Shown here one piece after another: positions 28,202 to 37,293 of a stretch of 64,000 nt of DNA. The stretch lies in contig NZ_CP133548.1 of assembly GCF_031198435.1 (NCBI RefSeq), positions 1,116,001-1,180,000 of the forward strand, in the 5' to 3' direction. How positions within the stretch are numbered: the first letter of the stretch is position 1; the number at the start of each line of letters is the position of its first letter. Origin of the DNA: Pleionea litopenaei. Its GTDB lineage: Bacteria > Pseudomonadota > Gammaproteobacteria > Enterobacterales > Kangiellaceae. The notes under the pieces were generated by a model that saw nothing but the letters and a program-made list of their open reading frames with translations, had not been told where the DNA came from and ran no database searches. The position numbers were made by a program, and so were the translations under genes.

Positions 28202-30181
28202 TCATACTGTTTCAATACGATCTCTACCAAGCGCCTTTGCCTTATAAAGAGCTTGGTCTATTTGTTTTAAATAGCTGGCTATGTAGGTTTGAACGGTATG
28301 ACTTTCATCATTAAACTCTGACGGAGTTAATACACCAATACCGGCTGAACAAGAAACGTTCAAAGTCGCCAGATCCAGTTTAGAGCTGATTTGTCGAATA
28401 TCCGAAAGTAAGGACTCCAGTAAACGTATTGCGCCTTTTTCATCAGTGTTTGGCAGTAACACCATGAACTCCTCTCCGCCAACACGACCAATCGCATCAC
28501 TCTGTCGTAGTCTTGCTCTCGCAACCTCGGCAAATAGCTTAAGCACTTGGTCACCAACGGAGTGGCCGAAACTATCATTAATTTGTTTAAAGTGATCGAG
28601 ATCCAACAACGCAATGGCTAAAGGGCTTTTTAGTCTTCGCATTAGTTCAAATCTTTGCGCAAGAAGATGATAAATATGACGTCGATTAAACAGTTTTGTT
28701 AAGCCATCAACCTCAGCCATCTGTTGTAAAGTTCGACGGTAGCGAAAACTCCTAAATAAAAACAAACTCAATAAGATTGCAATAACCAACAATAAAGCAA
28801 TTCCAATGCTCATAAAGCGCTTTTGATCTTCTGCTCTCTGCAACGCTAATTGCTGTAGTTGCATGCTCTTTTTTTGTTGAGAGGTTAGATATTCTGCATA
28901 GATATCTTGTAATCGAGAGAAACTTTGTTGACGGTTTTGCTCTCTACGTTGTCGACTTACCTCTGATAGGTCGCGAAAAGCCTTTTCATACTGTTGATTA
29001 GCCGCAGCTAAATTAGCTCCATGTTCCAATGCCTGCAGCTTATGTTCGGGCATATTGTCAGAGTCGAGAAAAGTTAGAGCCTTTGAGAAATAGAGCTCCG
29101 CATCGATTAATCTCTCTTGCAATATGGCAATATGACTTAACTTCAAGTTAATCCCAAAAAGCATGTATGGGTTATTTGATTCAGCGAATTTATCACTTGC
29201 TTGCTTTAGAACATCGATGGCCGCTTCATATTTTTCTTGTGCAATTAACACTCCACCTAACTCTTGAAGTGAATAGGCAACCCCTTGTTGATCTTTAATT
29301 TCTCGAGCCAAATTAAGCGATTCTTGAAACTGTAGCTCGGCAGTATGATAATTCTTTAGTCGATTATTGGCTCGAGCGCTACCATACAAAGCAATGCTCA
29401 ATTCGAGTCGTTGGCTCAACAGACGATAGTGATTCACGGCCTCTTCAAAATATCGTATCGCAACTTCTGGCTCCCCTCGGTACTCAAAAACCAATGCGAG
29501 TAAACCAGCAATATCCCCCTTGCTTTGCCAAGGATGATCTTTAGATAGGTTATCAGGCGCTCGTTGATAGGCCTCCAACAACATTTCGTATGCGCTGATG
29601 TACTTTGCTAAAGATATTTGGATTAGTCCGTAGGTGACTAAGGATTCTAGATATACAGCTTCATCTAAGTTCTTCGCCATGTTAGTCACTTGCTCGGCAA
29701 TGAGTACTCCCTCACGAGCATTCCCTTTTAAATCGAGCGCTGATGCCTTCGATAATAAAAGGCGCAGATATAATATCTGATTGCCTTGATTGGATTGGTT
29801 GCATTCTTCAGGAAACAAAGAGTCCTTTTTGTTTACGCTAGCAAGATCACTTCTGTATTCGGGACACAATATCGCTACGCCTTCATCTGCTGAGATGATC
29901 GCTTTTTCAGGATAAACCAGAGCGATGTGCGCTTGTGACTTGATTAGTTGAATGAATGCGCGAGATGGCCCTTTAACTGGAAGACTGGAAGTATCTTCTA
30001 GTTGACGTAAAACTTGGTTTGGATCATCACGTAACGCTTGATAATAGGCAACCAATTGCGTCTCATTTTGCCAGCCCTCTTGAACTACCGCTAATGCAGA
30101 AGTGATAGCAAAGAAAAAGCTTAACCTTTTTACTGGAATGACAATAAAACTCTTTAATACTTTATAAGCAAGCTTAAACAT
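28202..30181 (-). CDS. TPR-containing membrane diguanylate cyclase
   Basis: 659 residues: an N-terminal hydrophobic segment, a periplasmic array of tetratricopeptide repeats (about 90-420), a coiled-coil, one membrane segment (about 455-475) and a GGDEF domain. The active site is GGEEF (568-572), a catalytically competent variant, and an inhibitory RxxD site (RQSD, 559-562) sits five residues before it, so feedback inhibition by c-di-GMP is expected. The TPR part may sense a periplasmic protein or peptide. It is followed 135 bases later by nhaD on the same strand. Confidence 0.9.
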   Translation of the reverse strand: MFKLAYKVLKSFIVIPVKRLSFFFAITSALAVVQEGWQNETQLVAYYQALRDDPNQVLRQLEDTSSLPVKGPSRAFIQLIKSQAHIALVYPEKAIISADEGVAILCPEYRSDLASVNKKDSLFPEECNQSNQGNQILYLRLLLSKASALDLKGNAREGVLIAEQVTNMAKNLDEAVYLESLVTYGLIQISLAKYISAYEMLLEAYQRAPDNLSKDHPWQSKGDIAGLLALVFEYRGEPEVAIRYFEEAVNHYRLLSQRLELSIALYGSARANNRLKNYHTAELQFQESLNLAREIKDQQGVAYSLQELGGVLIAQEKYEAAIDVLKQASDKFAESNNPYMLFGINLKLSHIAILQERLIDAELYFSKALTFLDSDNMPEHKLQALEHGANLAAANQQYEKAFRDLSEVSRQRREQNRQQSFSRLQDIYAEYLTSQQKKSMQLQQLALQRAEDQKRFMSIGIALLLVIAILLSLFLFRSFRYRRTLQQMAEVDGLTKLFNRRHIYHLLAQRFELMRRLKSPLAIALLDLDHFKQINDSFGHSVGDQVLKLFAEVARARLRQSDAIGRVGGEEFMVLLPNTDEKGAIRLLESLLSDIRQISSKLDLATLNVSCSAGIGVLTPSEFNDESHTVQTYIASYLKQIDQALYKAKALGRDRIETV

Positions 30182-30368
30182 AGTTAAAAACCCTTTCTCC
30201 CTTGTTAAGTCTAGTTGCTAACCTTAGGAAATCTACCTAACAGTTTTACACTGCTTAACGCGCTTCTAGTCCTTGAGACACCTTTTAAATAAGCTATATA
30301 AAGTTTACACTTAATCGTTCTACCTTATTTTATGCGATTAAGAAAGTATTAATAAAAAGGAGCCTCTC

Positions 30369-31019
30369 ATGAAAATTGCGGTTGTTTTATCCGGTTGCGG
30401 CGTGTTTGATGGTGCAGAAATCCATGAAAGTGTTTTAACCCTTTGGAGTTTAGAACAAAATCAGGTTGACTATGACTGCTTAGCGCCTAACGTTCAACAG
30501 GCACACGTCATTAATCATATGACAGGCGAAGAGATGGCAGAGTCAAGAAATGCACTGGTCGAAGCAGCCCGAATCTCTCGAGGAGCTATAATCGATGTGG
30601 CTAAAGCTAGTGCCGATGACTACGATGCCTTGATCTTTCCAGGCGGATTTGGCGCAGCGAAAAACCTCAGTGATTTTGCATTCAAAGGTGCCGATTGTTG
30701 CACCAACCCTGATGTATTGGCATTCGCTCAAAAGTTTGCCAGTGCTAATAAACCCATGGGTTTTATTTGCATCGCACCAGCTATGATTCCTAAAATTTTT
30801 AACGAGACGATCGATTTAACAATAGGTTCGGACAAAGAAACAGCCAAAGCAATCAATCAAATGGGCGGACACCATGTAGAATGTCCGGTAACGGAGATGG
30901 TGGTTGATGAACAACATAAAGTCGTCTCTACACCCGCTTACATGCTTGCCGAAAATATCTCTCAAGCAGCTTCCGGTATATCAAAGCTGGTAAAAGAAGT
31001 GATTCGTTTAGCAAAATAG
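30369..31019 (+). CDS. elbB: ElbB-like DJ-1/PfpI-fold glyoxalase
   Basis: 216 residues starting MKIAVVLSGCGVFDGAEIHES, the ElbB opening, with FPGGFGAAKNL and the nucleophile-elbow GFICIAPAM (Cys at about 133) of the class I glutamine-amidotransferase-like fold. ElbB relatives have glyoxalase activity and have been tied to isoprenoid metabolism. The ribosome site AAAGGAGCC is close to consensus. It is a stand-alone gene, convergent with a small exported protein gene. Confidence 0.93.
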   Translation: MKIAVVLSGCGVFDGAEIHESVLTLWSLEQNQVDYDCLAPNVQQAHVINHMTGEEMAESRNALVEAARISRGAIIDVAKASADDYDALIFPGGFGAAKNLSDFAFKGADCCTNPDVLAFAQKFASANKPMGFICIAPAMIPKIFNETIDLTIGSDKETAKAINQMGGHHVECPVTEMVVDEQHKVVSTPAYMLAENISQAASGISKLVKEVIRLAK

Positions 31020-31080
31020 GCTGTGTAACATCACAAAGCTCTCAGCTGATGCATCAAAATGACTGTTGACGTTAAGGAAA

Positions 31081-31106
31081 GCGTGAACAACTAAACTTGT
31101 TCGCGC
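31081..31106. terminator. Hairpin between convergent genes
   Basis: GCGTGAACAA (31081-31090) pairs with TTGTTCGCGC (31097-31106), ten pairs including one G-U, with a 6-base loop. No strong T run follows, so a terminator role is only suggested by its place between elbB and the convergent gene. Confidence 0.4.
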
Positions 31107-31226
31107 TAACCTTGTTCGGATAAAGCAACGTTCAGAAAAAACAATGTTCAGAATCAGATCATCAGCGAAGTTCGGCTTCTTAAAAAGAAGCATTACGGAT
31201 AATTAACTCGATAAAGCTTTGACCTT

Positions 31227-31622
31227 TTAAATGACGTTAAACCAAGTGTTAAAAGTGTTTTCAGGGACATACAAATAGCTGACTCCATTCTTACTCTTGA
31301 TAGAAAACCTTTCTTTTGTTTTCGTCACAATCCTTGTTTCATAAAATAGGGGTAAACAAAAACCACTTGCATTCCTCTCTAACACTGTCGGCTCAGGGCA
31401 GCCAAAGCAACAGGTGCTTACAGTATTTTCATCAGAAGAAACTTCATTGCCAGCAGTGATTTGTTTCGCCCATGGACTCGATAACACCGACTCAGATACC
31501 GAAAGGTTAGCCGGGAATTCCACTACAGCGTCTGAGGTATGGGTTTCGTTAGCCCTTAGCTCCTGGGCAAATAGAAATATCAGTGCGACTAAAAACAAAT
31601 ATTTGTACATGATATGGTTCAT
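31227..31622 (-). CDS. Small exported protein with CC..C motif, unknown
   Basis: 131 residues with a signal peptide (YLFLVALIFLFAQELRA) and a mature part containing the tight cysteine cluster CCFGC plus one more Cys 19 residues on (FCLPLFYETR). Either the first ATG (31622) or the ATG at 31610 may be used; AAGGG lies just in front of both. The ending (SYLYVPENTFNTWFNVI) is not familiar. It follows the beta-lactamase-like gene on the same strand with 31 bases between them, so the two may be one transcript. Confidence 0.6.
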   Translation of the reverse strand: MNHIMYKYLFLVALIFLFAQELRANETHTSDAVVEFPANLSVSESVLSSPWAKQITAGNEVSSDENTVSTCCFGCPEPTVLERNASGFCLPLFYETRIVTKTKERFSIKSKNGVSYLYVPENTFNTWFNVI

Positions 31623-31653
31623 CCCTTTGTATACTTACCACCCAGTGAGGTCG

Positions 31654-33315
31654 TTATTTTTTGACAAACTCAATGTTCTTGACTCGGCCCGCGTCTAAAT
31701 GAAAGCCTTTAACTTGACCATCTTGCCTATAAAAATTAGCCAGCATGCTGCGCAGAGTCAATGTATCTGGAGCTGCGACTGAGACTAGGATAGGCGTGTT
31801 ATTGGCTACTTTCAAATAAATTTTCCCGCCACTCACTGACAGTTGGTAATTCACATACAGTTCTTCACTGTAATAGTTACCGACAAAGTCATTGATATCG
31901 ACAGTAGAAACATCGACTGCTTTAACACGCTTCCACAGGGAGTCACCGCCAGCTTGCGATACCGTCATCAGTTGCGACTGATTGTCTTTAACTTCGGTGA
32001 AAGTGAACTTGATGGCGTCATCACCGTCGATGTGGTAAGTGTTGCTATTGTCACTGACCGCTACCAAATCGTATTCTTTTTGGTTCCACATTTGAAAGCC
32101 ATGCAACTGGCCATCGACATCAGTTATGTCTAATACGATACCCGTTTCGACTTCATATTGCCCCACGATTTGTTGGTGGGTGAGTTTCTGTTCTGTGTTG
32201 GCTTGTGTCGATTTCTTGTCGTTTTCTTTGACGGGTTTAAAAGCCTGCGCCAAATAAATATCCGCCACTTGATAGGCCATCTTCGTTGGATTGGCGTCAC
32301 TTCGGTTGGCAAACACTGCGACTGAAAACTTGTGCTCAGGAAAACGCAGCAGTTCAGCCCTGAAACCAACAAACGCACCGCCATGACTGACGGTTTTCAG
32401 CCCTTTGTATTCGCCAATTAACAAACCAGCGGCATAATCAAGTGCTTCACCGCTATTCAAAACACCAACTTCGGTCATGGTCTTCCAAAATGATGCTGGC
32501 AAGACCTTCGATTGATAATAGGCATCGTCCCAAATTTTGATGTCATTGATGGTGGTGAAAATGCCACCATCGCCAATCATGTCCAATTTAGTCATGCTGA
32601 TTTCATAAACGCCTTCTTCTGAACTGGGCGCATAACCGGAAGCACGGTTTTTCACCACTTGCTTGTGATTATTGTGAAAGTGAGTGTTTTTCATGCCCAA
32701 AGGTTTAAACAACGCTTTTTCAGCGTAAGTTGCCATGTCCATGCCAGCTACTTGCTTGACGATTTGGCCCAATAGCCAGTAGCCCGAATTACTGTACAAG
32801 TGTTCATCACCGGGTTTGAAGTTCAATGCTTTCTGCGCCGACAACCACTTAATGACATCATCATCGGTGTAATAATCTTCATCACCCAGCCCTTTTAAAT
32901 ACGACAACATCAAATAATCTCTGACACCGCTGGTGTGATGCAGTAATTGTTTCACGGTGATGCTTTTCATGTGGTCAGGTAAGTCCGAGAAAAATGCACC
33001 CAGGCGATCATCCAAACTGAGCTTGCCTTGTTCACTCAACATAACAATGCAGGCCGCAGTGAATTGCTTTGAAGTCGAACCAATGCGAAACACACTGTTT
33101 TCATTGTTAGGCAGGTCATACTCCAAATTGGCCATACCATAACCACGTGCATAAACTATTTTCCCGTCTTTAAATATACCGACGGCCGCACCTGGCGAAA
33201 CCTGGTTGTCCCATTTAGCAAACACTGCATCCACAGCTTTCTGTTCGACCGTATTATTCGCCATAGACGTGGATGAAATAATCACCAAAGACAACATTAA
33301 TAAACGAACCATCAT
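31654..33315 (-). CDS. Serine beta-lactamase-like hydrolase (class C / PBP4*-like)
   Basis: About 553 residues. GAGG in front of three consecutive ATG codons places the start at 33312-33318. A signal peptide is followed by the serine hydrolase domain: SxxK at GSTSKQF, YSN in LYSNSGYW, and HGG in VSHGGAFVGF near residue 310. The C-terminal 180 residues form a separate beta-rich domain typical of these exported 'beta-lactamase family' proteins. It would act on peptides, esters or D-amino-acid peptides in the periplasm; antibiotic hydrolysis cannot be inferred. Confidence 0.88.
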   Translation of the reverse strand: MMVRLLMLSLVIISSTSMANNTVEQKAVDAVFAKWDNQVSPGAAVGIFKDGKIVYARGYGMANLEYDLPNNENSVFRIGSTSKQFTAACIVMLSEQGKLSLDDRLGAFFSDLPDHMKSITVKQLLHHTSGVRDYLMLSYLKGLGDEDYYTDDDVIKWLSAQKALNFKPGDEHLYSNSGYWLLGQIVKQVAGMDMATYAEKALFKPLGMKNTHFHNNHKQVVKNRASGYAPSSEEGVYEISMTKLDMIGDGGIFTTINDIKIWDDAYYQSKVLPASFWKTMTEVGVLNSGEALDYAAGLLIGEYKGLKTVSHGGAFVGFRAELLRFPEHKFSVAVFANRSDANPTKMAYQVADIYLAQAFKPVKENDKKSTQANTEQKLTHQQIVGQYEVETGIVLDITDVDGQLHGFQMWNQKEYDLVAVSDNSNTYHIDGDDAIKFTFTEVKDNQSQLMTVSQAGGDSLWKRVKAVDVSTVDINDFVGNYYSEELYVNYQLSVSGGKIYLKVANNTPILVSVAAPDTLTLRSMLANFYRQDGQVKGFHLDAGRVKNIEFVKK

Positions 33316-33536
33316 CATAAACCTCAGCATAAAAGCATTGTTTCTAAATCAATTTAGGCTTTGTGTCTTATCCTTGAACTCGACTTAGACTATTTTCGTA
33401 CCTAATCCTTATCAATGTATTGAGAACATCAACAAGCTCTTCTATTGAATACTCTCTATAATTTAGGCTCATAGAATCCATTTACTCGGAGCTCTAACGT
33501 CCTAAGCAGGCGTGTGTTGTTATACATTGATTCCCT

Positions 33537-33866
33537 TTACTGCTGTGTAATCTCTTCGCTCAAAGCAAGCATATCATTTAATATTTGTTCTTCCGATTGC
33601 TTCGATACATGCGAATGCTCCTCTCGATAATAAAACATTGGCTTTAGTTTTATTAGCCACTGCTTCGCTCCACTTCGACTCAACTCCACTTCGACACCTG
33701 TCGTCCTATTGATAAGTATAGGCTCTTTAAATTTTGGCGCTTTAGGATCAACACTCGCTACAGGATACATCAGCCAATATTCACATGAATCATCCGACTG
33801 AAAAGATACGATCAAAGAACCTCCATCTCGTAGCTTTTCAAATCGAAATATATGATTGATCTTCAT
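33537..33866 (-). CDS. Small hypothetical protein
   Basis: 109 residues, no signal peptide or membrane segment. It has an even mix of charged and hydrophobic residues (FRFEKLRDGGSLIVSFQSDD, EYWLMYPVASVDPKAPKFKEPILI) suggesting a small beta-sheet protein. No family recognised. It lies next to the DUF4253 gene on the same strand, 84 bases apart; both look like small accessory genes. Confidence 0.5.
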   Translation of the reverse strand: MKINHIFRFEKLRDGGSLIVSFQSDDSCEYWLMYPVASVDPKAPKFKEPILINRTTGVEVELSRSGAKQWLIKLKPMFYYREEHSHVSKQSEEQILNDMLALSEEITQQ

Positions 33867-33949
33867 GTGCCTTTTTCACTTAACGTATACGCCAATGATT
33901 AGTAAAACGCAGCGCAGCGTAACTACCCCACTGCATGTACTGTTTATGC

Positions 33950-34348
33950 TTAATCCCACCATAACACTAATTTCTTGTCTTTACTCATAACATTCTGAAG
34001 GACTTTTAAACCATAACCGTCGTCATTCAAATCGACGCCTTCAATTTGCTCTTTAATCGAGTCAGGGATAAGTTGCTCAGATTCTTCGAACATTTCAATC
34101 ATTTCATCTAAACAGCCATAACCTTGTTCAATGATATCTGGGCAGAATGAATAAATGTCTTGAGCTAAAGCCTCAAGGTTATCGGGTAGAGTGGTAAATG
34201 AAATTTCGAAACGATTATGATCTACATGACTAATTGAAACACCATATTTGGAGTTCCAATCGATCAATTTATTGATAATATCTTCTGAAGATAAGTCATA
34301 ATTAGCGCCATTGGTTTTCTTTTCCTTGATAATGTCAAACTCGTTCAT
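33950..34348 (-). CDS. DUF4253 domain protein
   Basis: 132 residues matching the DUF4253 layout as I know it: KKTNGANYDLSSEDIINKLIDWNSKYGVSI at the start, YSFCPDIIEQGYG in the middle and LVLWWD as the last residues. The function of the family is unknown; its members are cytosolic and often accessory. GGAAAG precedes the ATG. The upstream side holds a 28-bp tandem repeat. Confidence 0.78.
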   Translation of the reverse strand: MNEFDIIKEKKTNGANYDLSSEDIINKLIDWNSKYGVSISHVDHNRFEISFTTLPDNLEALAQDIYSFCPDIIEQGYGCLDEMIEMFEESEQLIPDSIKEQIEGVDLNDDGYGLKVLQNVMSKDKKLVLWWD

Positions 34349-34437
34349 TGTGATCTTCTTTCCTTAGATAGAGACATAACAGTTGATTGGTTTCTGTAAT
34401 TAAACATTCAATATCAGTACTCAATAGGATGATACGG

Positions 34438-34556
34438 CAACTTTAAACGATACAGGATACTTATCCAACTTTAAACAACTCAGAATATTGTCCAACTTTA
34501 AACAACTCAGGATACTTGCCCAACTTTAAACAACTCAGGATACTTGCCCAACTTTA
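34438..34556. repeat. 28-bp tandem repeat, four copies
   Basis: Units start at 34438, 34466, 34493 and 34521 and a partial fifth at 34549. The unit is CAACTTTAAACAACTCAGGA followed by TACTTGCC; copies 3 and 4 are identical, copies 1 and 2 have diverged and copy 2 is one base shorter. It fills most of the 328-base gap between the DUF4253 and kinase-SDR genes. Without unique spacers it is not a CRISPR array. Confidence 0.93.
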
Positions 34557-34676
34557 CTAAGAAGTCAATGTCGTAAGTTGGCTTCACCAATGCATAGCGT
34601 TGCTGGCTTACTTTATGTCGCTCTTTAAAATCAATTAGTTAAAAAGCTCAAAGCATCATAAACATACTAATTCGCA

Positions 34677-36539
34677 CTAGCACAATAAACCACCGTCAAC
34701 GGGTAATTGAACACCGGTAATGTAACTTGCGGCATCACTCGCTAAGAATAAAAACGCAGGTGCAATTTCTTCAGGTTGTGCCATTCGATTCATCGGAATG
34801 AGCGGCAATATCATTTTCAACATCTTCTCATTTTTCGTTAAGGCTTGCGCAAACTTAGTATCGGTTAGACCAGGTAATACTGCATTAACACGAATATTAT
34901 ACTTAGCGCACTCTTTTGCTAAAGCAGCGGTCATCGACATCACCGTTGCTTTGGTCATGGAGTAGATCCCTTGCATGGGCGCAGGAATAACACCGTTTAC
35001 AGACGCTGTATTAATAATTACGCCACCACCGGTATCACGCATCTGCTTGCCGACTAACTGACTCATGGTTAAATAACCTTTGATATTCACATCAATGGTT
35101 TTTTCGATTGCACTATCTGGCGTATCGAGCAATTCTCCAAAAAAGGGATTTGTGGCTGCGTTATTAATCAACACATCAATTTTTCCAAAATCACGTTTAA
35201 TATTCTCGAGCAGTTGACTCATGGCTGCGTGTTCACCAATATGACATGCCATGGCAGTGACCTTGTCACTCCCAATATCTTTAGCTAATTCATCTAACGC
35301 CTCTTGGTTTCGACTCGAAATAATCACATTCGCACCGTTAGCAACAAACAACCGGGCAACGGCTTCTCCTATGCCTCGACTTGCACCGGTAATTAATACA
35401 TTTTTCCCTTGTAATCCGAATAACGTTTGGGCTTGTAGTGACATAGTTGCTTCCTTTGTGCTTTCATTAAATTCACGAATGTTTCGAATCGCTGTTGCGA
35501 CTAGAATTCCAACTAACTTACCAAAGTCTTTAAACATAGGGTTATCTGTTTGACCATGGTAAAACCGGTAATAAATTTGCTGCGCAATTCCGGCGAGACG
35601 AAATAGCCCAAAAATGTAATAGGGTTTAATTGACTGCTGGGTCAAATCTTTAAATCCCATTTCTTTGCAGTAGACTTCAAAAACTTGATCACGGCTAAAC
35701 ATTCCGGGTAAATGCGTCGGCATTCGACGGATCATTTGTAACTCCGTAGGATCATTGGCCTCTACCCAATAAGCCAATGAACAACCAAGATCTAATAAAG
35801 GGTCGCCAAGTGTACTCATTTCCCAGTCAACAACGCCGATGATTTCGGTCGGGTTGTCTTTATCTAAAATCATGTTGTCAAACTTAAAGTCATTATGAAT
35901 AAAGCTCGCACGCGTAGATTGTTTTGGAAGATTTTCGTTCAGCCACTCAGCAATAAAATCAATATCAGGAACATCAGGAGTTTGCGCTTTCTTGTATCGC
36001 TCGATCCAGCCAGTCAGTTGTCTTTCAACATAACCTTCAGGCTTTCCAAGCGAACGGATATCAGGCGTAGTGATGTCTAATGAATGCAGCTCGACTAATT
36101 TATGGACCCAATGTAGACACAGCTCAGAACATTGCTCGGGAGAGGCTTCAAATGGCAGTTTTTTGCCAATCGTGTCGCCTCGAATATCATCCATCAAGAA
36201 AAAGTCACTGCCGACAACATCGTGATCTTCACAGACCTTGAGTACCTTTGGTGCTGCCGAATAATGGTCATCTAATGAGGCAATAACTCGAGCTTCGCGC
36301 ACCATATCGTGCGCTGTTTTAGCCTTTGTTCCACTGGGCGGTCTTCGTAGAATGACACTCGTTTCACCCTGCGACACCCGATAAGTTAAATTAGACGCGC
36401 CACCTTGCAACTGCTCGATGACAAAAGACTCATTGTTAGTGTCATTGAAATAGTCTGGAAGTTCTTTGCACAGATAACCGATCAAAGGTTGCTCAGGCAG
36501 TCTATCTTGCGTCCGGCTATTTTGTGTTACCTTATACAT
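34677..36539 (-). CDS. Fusion of acyl-CoA-type APH kinase and short-chain dehydrogenase
   Basis: 620 residues. Domain 1 (about 35-350) is an aminoglycoside-phosphotransferase-like kinase of the ACAD10/11 and LvaA type, with LQGGASNLTYRV, the catalytic loop HNDFKFDN (His215-Asn222) and metal Asp238 in VDWE. Domain 2 (about 373-620) is a classical SDR: GASRGIG (385-391), NNAA (459-462), Ser513, Tyr526 and Lys530. The two are usually separate genes. An internal ATG at 35444 with AAGGAAG in front could also give a free SDR. It overlaps the TetR gene by 8 bases. Inferred role: reduction and phosphorylation of hydroxy/keto acyl-CoAs for the neighbouring acyl-CoA dehydrogenase. Confidence 0.9.
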   Translation of the reverse strand: MYKVTQNSRTQDRLPEQPLIGYLCKELPDYFNDTNNESFVIEQLQGGASNLTYRVSQGETSVILRRPPSGTKAKTAHDMVREARVIASLDDHYSAAPKVLKVCEDHDVVGSDFFLMDDIRGDTIGKKLPFEASPEQCSELCLHWVHKLVELHSLDITTPDIRSLGKPEGYVERQLTGWIERYKKAQTPDVPDIDFIAEWLNENLPKQSTRASFIHNDFKFDNMILDKDNPTEIIGVVDWEMSTLGDPLLDLGCSLAYWVEANDPTELQMIRRMPTHLPGMFSRDQVFEVYCKEMGFKDLTQQSIKPYYIFGLFRLAGIAQQIYYRFYHGQTDNPMFKDFGKLVGILVATAIRNIREFNESTKEATMSLQAQTLFGLQGKNVLITGASRGIGEAVARLFVANGANVIISSRNQEALDELAKDIGSDKVTAMACHIGEHAAMSQLLENIKRDFGKIDVLINNAATNPFFGELLDTPDSAIEKTIDVNIKGYLTMSQLVGKQMRDTGGGVIINTASVNGVIPAPMQGIYSMTKATVMSMTAALAKECAKYNIRVNAVLPGLTDTKFAQALTKNEKMLKMILPLIPMNRMAQPEEIAPAFLFLASDAASYITGVQLPVDGGLLC

Positions 36540-37293
36540 TCAAATCTCCTTTCATTAAGCCGCTGGCTAAATGATGAATAAAGTGCTCAGCAGAAATATG
36601 GTTCTTTTTGTACAAAGGTCGCTTTAAATACCAAGATTGAAGTTGCGACTTTAATGACATAGCCAATAAGAAGGCTTGCGGTTTATCTTTAGTGTTTGTG
36701 TAGCATTGACCTATGACCGACTCTAACAGTGCTTGTGTTTGAGCTTCATTACTTAAGGCGACCTTTTTAATTTCGGGCGACGAATATTTAGCTTCCATGT
36801 AGGCGAAGAAAAACCATGGCGTCAACCATTCACTTAAATACACATGTTCCTTTATCATCTGAATAAGTCGACTTCTCGGCGATATCTGTGTGTTTTCTAA
36901 CAACAGGTCGCTGTTGGTTACTCGCTTAAAAATAAAAGGTAGGAACTGATGAATCATTAATGCGAGCTGCTCTTTGCTGCCAATATAACTGTATATTCCA
37001 CCTAAACTTATTCCAGACGCCTTACTCAAATCTCGCAAAGTCATCAGAGCATAGCCTTTTTGCTGACTGATTTGGAAAGTTGTTAAGATTATTTTCTTAA
37101 GTTTTTCCTTCGCGACTGACGCTTTTTTGATTTCAATAGTCTTATGATGTAATTCATAAAACCATGACCATAGGTTTTCCTGCGACAACCCATGCTGTTT
37201 CTTAAATTCATCAAAAGACTCAATTTTCTCAATTTCGTTCACAAGCTCATTCACAGATTCGTTTATAAAAAGCAGACTCACAAATTGACTCAC
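36532..37293 (-). CDS. TetR family transcriptional regulator
   Basis: 253 residues. The DNA-binding helix-turn-helix is at about 82-105 (MTLRDLSKASGISLGGIYSYIGSKEQL), preceded by an unusual 65-residue N-terminal extension rich in Glu and Lys. The C-terminal ligand domain is helical. It starts with GTG, overlapping the acyl-CoA dehydrogenase stop by one base (TAGTG), and its end overlaps the kinase-SDR start, so it is co-transcribed with both. It probably represses this operon, with an acyl-CoA or related thioester as ligand (inference). Confidence 0.88.
   Translation of the reverse strand: MSQFVSLLFINESVNELVNEIEKIESFDEFKKQHGLSQENLWSWFYELHHKTIEIKKASVAKEKLKKIILTTFQISQQKGYALMTLRDLSKASGISLGGIYSYIGSKEQLALMIHQFLPFIFKRVTNSDLLLENTQISPRSRLIQMIKEHVYLSEWLTPWFFFAYMEAKYSSPEIKKVALSNEAQTQALLESVIGQCYTNTKDKPQAFLLAMSLKSQLQSWYLKRPLYKKNHISAEHFIHHLASGLMKGDLNV

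Noticed and set aside
34438-34556. CRISPR array
   Set aside because: The repeats are head-to-tail without unique spacers, and no cas gene is present.
34677-36539. The kinase-SDR fusion as a frameshift or assembly artefact
   Set aside because: Both domains lie in one continuous frame with a normal linker and no stop; only resequencing could overturn this.
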